This document shows, one piece after another, positions 3,693 to 6,087 of a stretch of DNA of 6,087 nucleotides. Numbering within the stretch: position 1 is the stretch's first letter; every line of letters starts with the position of its first letter. The notes beneath the pieces are model-generated. The model did no database searches. It worked only from the letters and a program-made list of their open reading frames with translations, and was not told where the DNA came from. The position numbers and the translations under genes were made by a program. The stretch lies in the NCBI GenBank assembly GCA_020431135.1, contig JAGQIT010000178.1, positions 1 to 6,087 on the forward strand. Direction: 5' to 3'. Origin of the DNA: Myxococcales bacterium. GTDB lineage: Bacteria > Myxococcota_A > Polyangia > Nannocystales > Nannocystaceae.

Positions 3693-6087
3693 ATGAGCGA
3701 CGACGACGAGAGCCAGGCTCGCGGAGCGACCGACCCCGAAGCAGCCGCCGCTCCAGCGGGGAGCGAAGGAGACGACGATCTCTTCGCTGGAACCCTGATC
3801 GACGACGCCGAGGCGGCCGCGCCCACCGTCGCCACCAGCGACCCGGCCGCGAGCGCCGCCCCCGACCCCGAAGAGACCGTCGAGGCCGCGGCCGCGCGGC
3901 CCCCCGATCCCGCCGATGACCGTGAGCGGTCGAAGTACCGCCACGACCTGCGGACTCCGTTCAACATGATCATCGGCTACAGCGAGATGCTCCTCGAGGA
4001 CGCCGAAGATCAGGAGGACGACTTCCTCCTCGGCAAGCTCGAGCAGCTCCTCGGCGACGGCCGCTCGCTCCTCGCGCTGCTCAACAAGCTCGTCAGCCCG
4101 GCGTCCGCCGGCGCCAACCAGGCGCTCGTCAGCCGCGAGTTCCTCCCGTCCCTCGCCCGCCTCGTCAACCAAGTCGAGCGCCTGCGCGGCGAGTGCTCGC
4201 GGGCCGAACGCGATGACGTCCTCGCCGACGTCGACCGGATCCTCAAGTCGGTGCGCGACCTCGACGAGCTCGTCGCCGCCGGCTACCTCGACAGGGCGAT
4301 GGGCGTCGGCGAGGCGCCGGCCGCCGCGCCGGAGCCGAGCCCCGCCCCGACCGCTGACGCCGCGGCCCCTGACGCCAGCGACGACGCCGATAGCGACGCC
4401 GACGACGCCGCCGCCGACGACGACGATCCCTTCGCCGACACCTTCGTCGAGGACGGCGACGCCGGCGACGGCAGCGGCGAAGGCGACGCCTACCTCGACC
4501 TCGACCTCGGCGACGAGCCCGAGAGCGCCCCGCAGGCGCCGATCGAGGTCCCGGAGGAGGACGACGAGGACAAGCCGAACTCGTCGATCCAGCGGTCGAC
4601 GGCGGCGCAGTACCGCCACGACCTGCGCACGCCCTTCAACCTGATCATCGGCTACAGCGAGATGCTGATCGAGGACGCCGAGGTCGAGGGCGACGAGTTC
4701 CTCCTCTCGCACCTCCACCGGATCCTCGGCGACTCGCAGTCGCTCCTCGCCCTCGTCGACGAGATCCTCGACCCGTCGTCGCGCGGGCCGAGCCAGGAGC
4801 GCCTCAACCGCGACCTCCTCTTCCCGCTCTCGCACCTCCTCAGCCACGTCGAGCGCCTGCGCGAGCAGTGCGAGCAGGGCGAGCGCGACGACGTGCTCCC
4901 CGACATCGACCGCATCCTCAAGGCGGTCCGCCGCCTCGATCAGCTCGTCGCCACGGGGACGATCAACAAGGCCGCCGGGGCCGCGCGCACCGACCCCGAG
5001 TACGCCGCCGCCCGCACCGGAACCGGCGCCGCAGCGGCCCGCTCGGGCCCCGGCGCCGTCAAGACGCCGCAGCTCAAGAAGCGCTCGGTCGTCCGCGAGA
5101 AGGCCGAGACCGGCAAGATCCTCGTCGTCGACGACAACGAGTCGAACCGCAACATGCTCTCGCGCCGCCTCGAGCGTCAGGGGCACACGACGCGCCTCGC
5201 CGAGAACGGGATCAAGGCGCTCGAGAAGCTGCGCAAGGAGGACTTCGACCTCGTCCTCCTCGACGTGATGATGCCGGAGATGGACGGCTACGAGGTCCTC
5301 GAGCGCCTGCACAACGACGACAAGCTCCGCGGCCTGCCGGTGATCATGATCTCGGCGCTCGACCAGCTCGACACCGTCGTCCGCTGCATCGAGCTCGGCG
5401 CCGAGGACTACCTGCCCAAGCCCTTCAACCCGGTCGTCCTCCGCGCCCGCATCGGCGCCTGCCTCGAGAAGAAGCGCCTGCGCGACCGCGAGCGCGCCTA
5501 CATCAAGAAGCTGCGCATCGAGCAGGAGCGCTCCGATCAGCTCCTCCTCAACATCCTCCCGCGGCCGATCGCCAACCGCCTCAAGGAGGGTCAGCGCCAG
5601 ATCGCCGACTACTTCCCCGACGTCACGGTGCTCTTCTGCGACCTCGTCGGCTTCACGCAGATCTCCGAGCGCCTGCCGCCCGCCGAGCTCGTGGCGATGC
5701 TCAACAAGATCTTCTCGATGTTCGACCTCCTCGCCGAGAAGCACGGCCTCGAGAAGATCAAGACGATCGGCGACGAGTACATGATCGCCGGCGGCCTGCC
5801 GATGCCGCGCAAGGACCACGCCGAGGCCGTCGCCGAGATGGCCCTCGACATGCTCGCGGTCATGGACCGCTTCAACGCCAAGCACAACACCAACGTCCGG
5901 ATCCGCGTCGGCCTCAACTGCGGCCCGGTCACCGCCGGCGTCATCGGCACCAAGAAGTTCGCCTACGACCTCTGGGGCGACACCGTCAACCTCGCCAGCC
6001 GCATGGAGTCGCACGGCATCGCCAACGCGATCCAGGTGACCGAAGAGACATACCGACGCCTGCGCCACCGCTACGCCTTCCAGCGCC
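3693..6087 (+). CDS. Tandem HisKA-like modules + receiver + class III adenylate cyclase (3' truncated by window)
   Basis: 798 codons are visible and the frame is still open at the window edge. Order: acidic Ala/Asp/Pro-rich tail (1-81); HisKA-like module 1 (82-204, H84 in YRHDLRTPFN); Asp-rich linker (205-306); HisKA-like module 2 (307-429, H309 in the same motif); short basic linker; receiver domain (about 478-595) with acidic pair D480/D481, phosphoacceptor D524 in LLDVMMPEMDG, S554 and K576 in LPKPFN; helical linker with LNILP (619-623); class III cyclase domain from about 644. Cyclase metal Asp are D650 (FCDLVGFT) and D694 (IGDEYM), adenine-selecting residues K690 and D759 (YDLWGDTVN), transition-state residues N766 and R770. 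It should make cAMP from ATP in the cytosol; no signal peptide or membrane segment is seen. No HATPase_c domain follows either His box, so the His would have to be phosphorylated by another protein or serve only in dimerisation. The stop is missing, but the cyclase domain is nearly complete. Confidence 0.93.
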   Translation, partial: MSDDDESQARGATDPEAAAAPAGSEGDDDLFAGTLIDDAEAAAPTVATSDPAASAAPDPEETVEAAAARPPDPADDRERSKYRHDLRTPFNMIIGYSEMLLEDAEDQEDDFLLGKLEQLLGDGRSLLALLNKLVSPASAGANQALVSREFLPSLARLVNQVERLRGECSRAERDDVLADVDRILKSVRDLDELVAAGYLDRAMGVGEAPAAAPEPSPAPTADAAAPDASDDADSDADDAAADDDDPFADTFVEDGDAGDGSGEGDAYLDLDLGDEPESAPQAPIEVPEEDDEDKPNSSIQRSTAAQYRHDLRTPFNLIIGYSEMLIEDAEVEGDEFLLSHLHRILGDSQSLLALVDEILDPSSRGPSQERLNRDLLFPLSHLLSHVERLREQCEQGERDDVLPDIDRILKAVRRLDQLVATGTINKAAGAARTDPEYAAARTGTGAAAARSGPGAVKTPQLKKRSVVREKAETGKILVVDDNESNRNMLSRRLERQGHTTRLAENGIKALEKLRKEDFDLVLLDVMMPEMDGYEVLERLHNDDKLRGLPVIMISALDQLDTVVRCIELGAEDYLPKPFNPVVLRARIGACLEKKRLRDRERAYIKKLRIEQERSDQLLLNILPRPIANRLKEGQRQIADYFPDVTVLFCDLVGFTQISERLPPAELVAMLNKIFSMFDLLAEKHGLEKIKTIGDEYMIAGGLPMPRKDHAEAVAEMALDMLAVMDRFNAKHNTNVRIRVGLNCGPVTAGVIGTKKFAYDLWGDTVNLASRMESHGIANAIQVTEETYRRLRHRYAFQR
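3936..4304 (+). repeat. Intragenic duplication, copy 1 (HisKA-like module, residues 82-204)
   Basis: First of two 369-base in-frame units. It begins at Tyr-Arg-His of the phosphoacceptor box and ends at the Gly after GYLDRAM. It aligns to copy 2 over 123 residues without a gap, 71 identical by hand count. Conservation peaks at the His box (YRHDLRTPFN, IIGYSEML) and near the end (ERDDVL, DRILK, LVA), with a more variable middle. Confidence 0.9.
4611..4979 (+). repeat. Intragenic duplication, copy 2 (HisKA-like module, residues 307-429)
   Basis: Second 369-base unit, His to His 225 residues (675 bases) after copy 1. The upstream linker also shares a short acidic motif with the region before copy 1 (DDLFAGTLIDD at 28-38; DDPFADTFVED at 244-254). 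The original duplication may therefore have included the linker. The copies are clearly diverged, so the event is old and both appear to be under selection. Confidence 0.9.

Noticed and set aside
3359..3919. Plus-strand frame starting at a GTG in the gap and running into the cyclase gene
   Set aside because: Arg/Ser/Ala-rich with random codon use, and overlaps the real start and N-terminus of the cyclase in another frame.
4381..4450. Repetitive GAC/GCC stretch that looks like a tandem repeat
   Set aside because: It encodes an irregular Asp/Ala linker without a fixed repeat unit; no CRISPR or microsatellite structure.
4213..4644. Thr/Ser/Pro/Arg-rich plus-strand frame inside the cyclase gene
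   Set aside because: It is an out-of-frame reading of the Asp-rich linker, whose repeated gac/gcc codons give artificial Thr/Arg runs.
3630..6068. A very long open frame on the minus strand (about 812 codons) opposite the cyclase gene
   Set aside because: Its translation is Val/Ala/Glu/Asp/Leu/Gly repetitive sequence with no motifs, as expected from the antisense of GC-rich, C-ending codons. The plus strand shows three recognisable domain types with catalytic residues.

Overview
The window is very GC-rich, and its genes strongly prefer C-ending codons (CTC is used more than CTG for Leu; GTC, ATC, GCC and CGC are frequent). The 5' end holds the C-terminus of what looks like an outer-membrane beta-barrel, so the cell is probably Gram-negative. 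A large multidomain signalling protein combining histidine-kinase, receiver and adenylate-cyclase parts fits a myxobacterium-like (Myxococcota / former Deltaproteobacteria) genome. This assignment is inference; no rRNA or other strict taxonomic marker is present.

Layout. (1) Bases 3-308, plus strand: the last 101 residues of a probable beta-barrel protein. (2) 309-455: short convergent gap with a small GC hairpin next to the stop of the following gene. (3) 1106 down to 456, minus strand: a complete 216-residue metallo-beta-lactamase-fold hydrolase of the glyoxalase II / ETHE1 type. (4) 1107-1192: an 86-base divergent spacer. (5) 1193-3256, plus strand: a complete 687-residue superfamily 1A helicase of the Rep/PcrA/UvrD type with all motifs intact. 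(6) 3257-3692: a 436-base gap with no convincing gene but with two stem-loops and a 12-base palindrome. (7) 3693 to the window end, plus strand: a long open frame (798 codons visible, still open) for a four-module signalling protein.

The last gene is the notable one. It has an acidic N-terminal tail, then a 123-residue module that begins with a histidine-kinase dimerisation/phosphoacceptor box. An Asp-rich linker leads to a second gap-free copy of the module (71 of 123 residues identical). A canonical receiver domain, a helical linker with an LNILP motif and a class III nucleotidyl cyclase domain with adenylate-type residues follow. No HATPase_c domain follows either histidine box, so the protein cannot phosphorylate itself in the usual way. 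It looks like a cyclic-AMP output protein controlled by phosphorelay or by dimerisation through duplicated pseudo-kinase modules.

The genes do not form one obvious pathway or operon. The helicase (DNA repair/replication) and the hydrolase (thiol metabolism or detoxification) are divergent housekeeping-type neighbours, and the cyclase is separated from them by a long spacer and probably has its own promoter.
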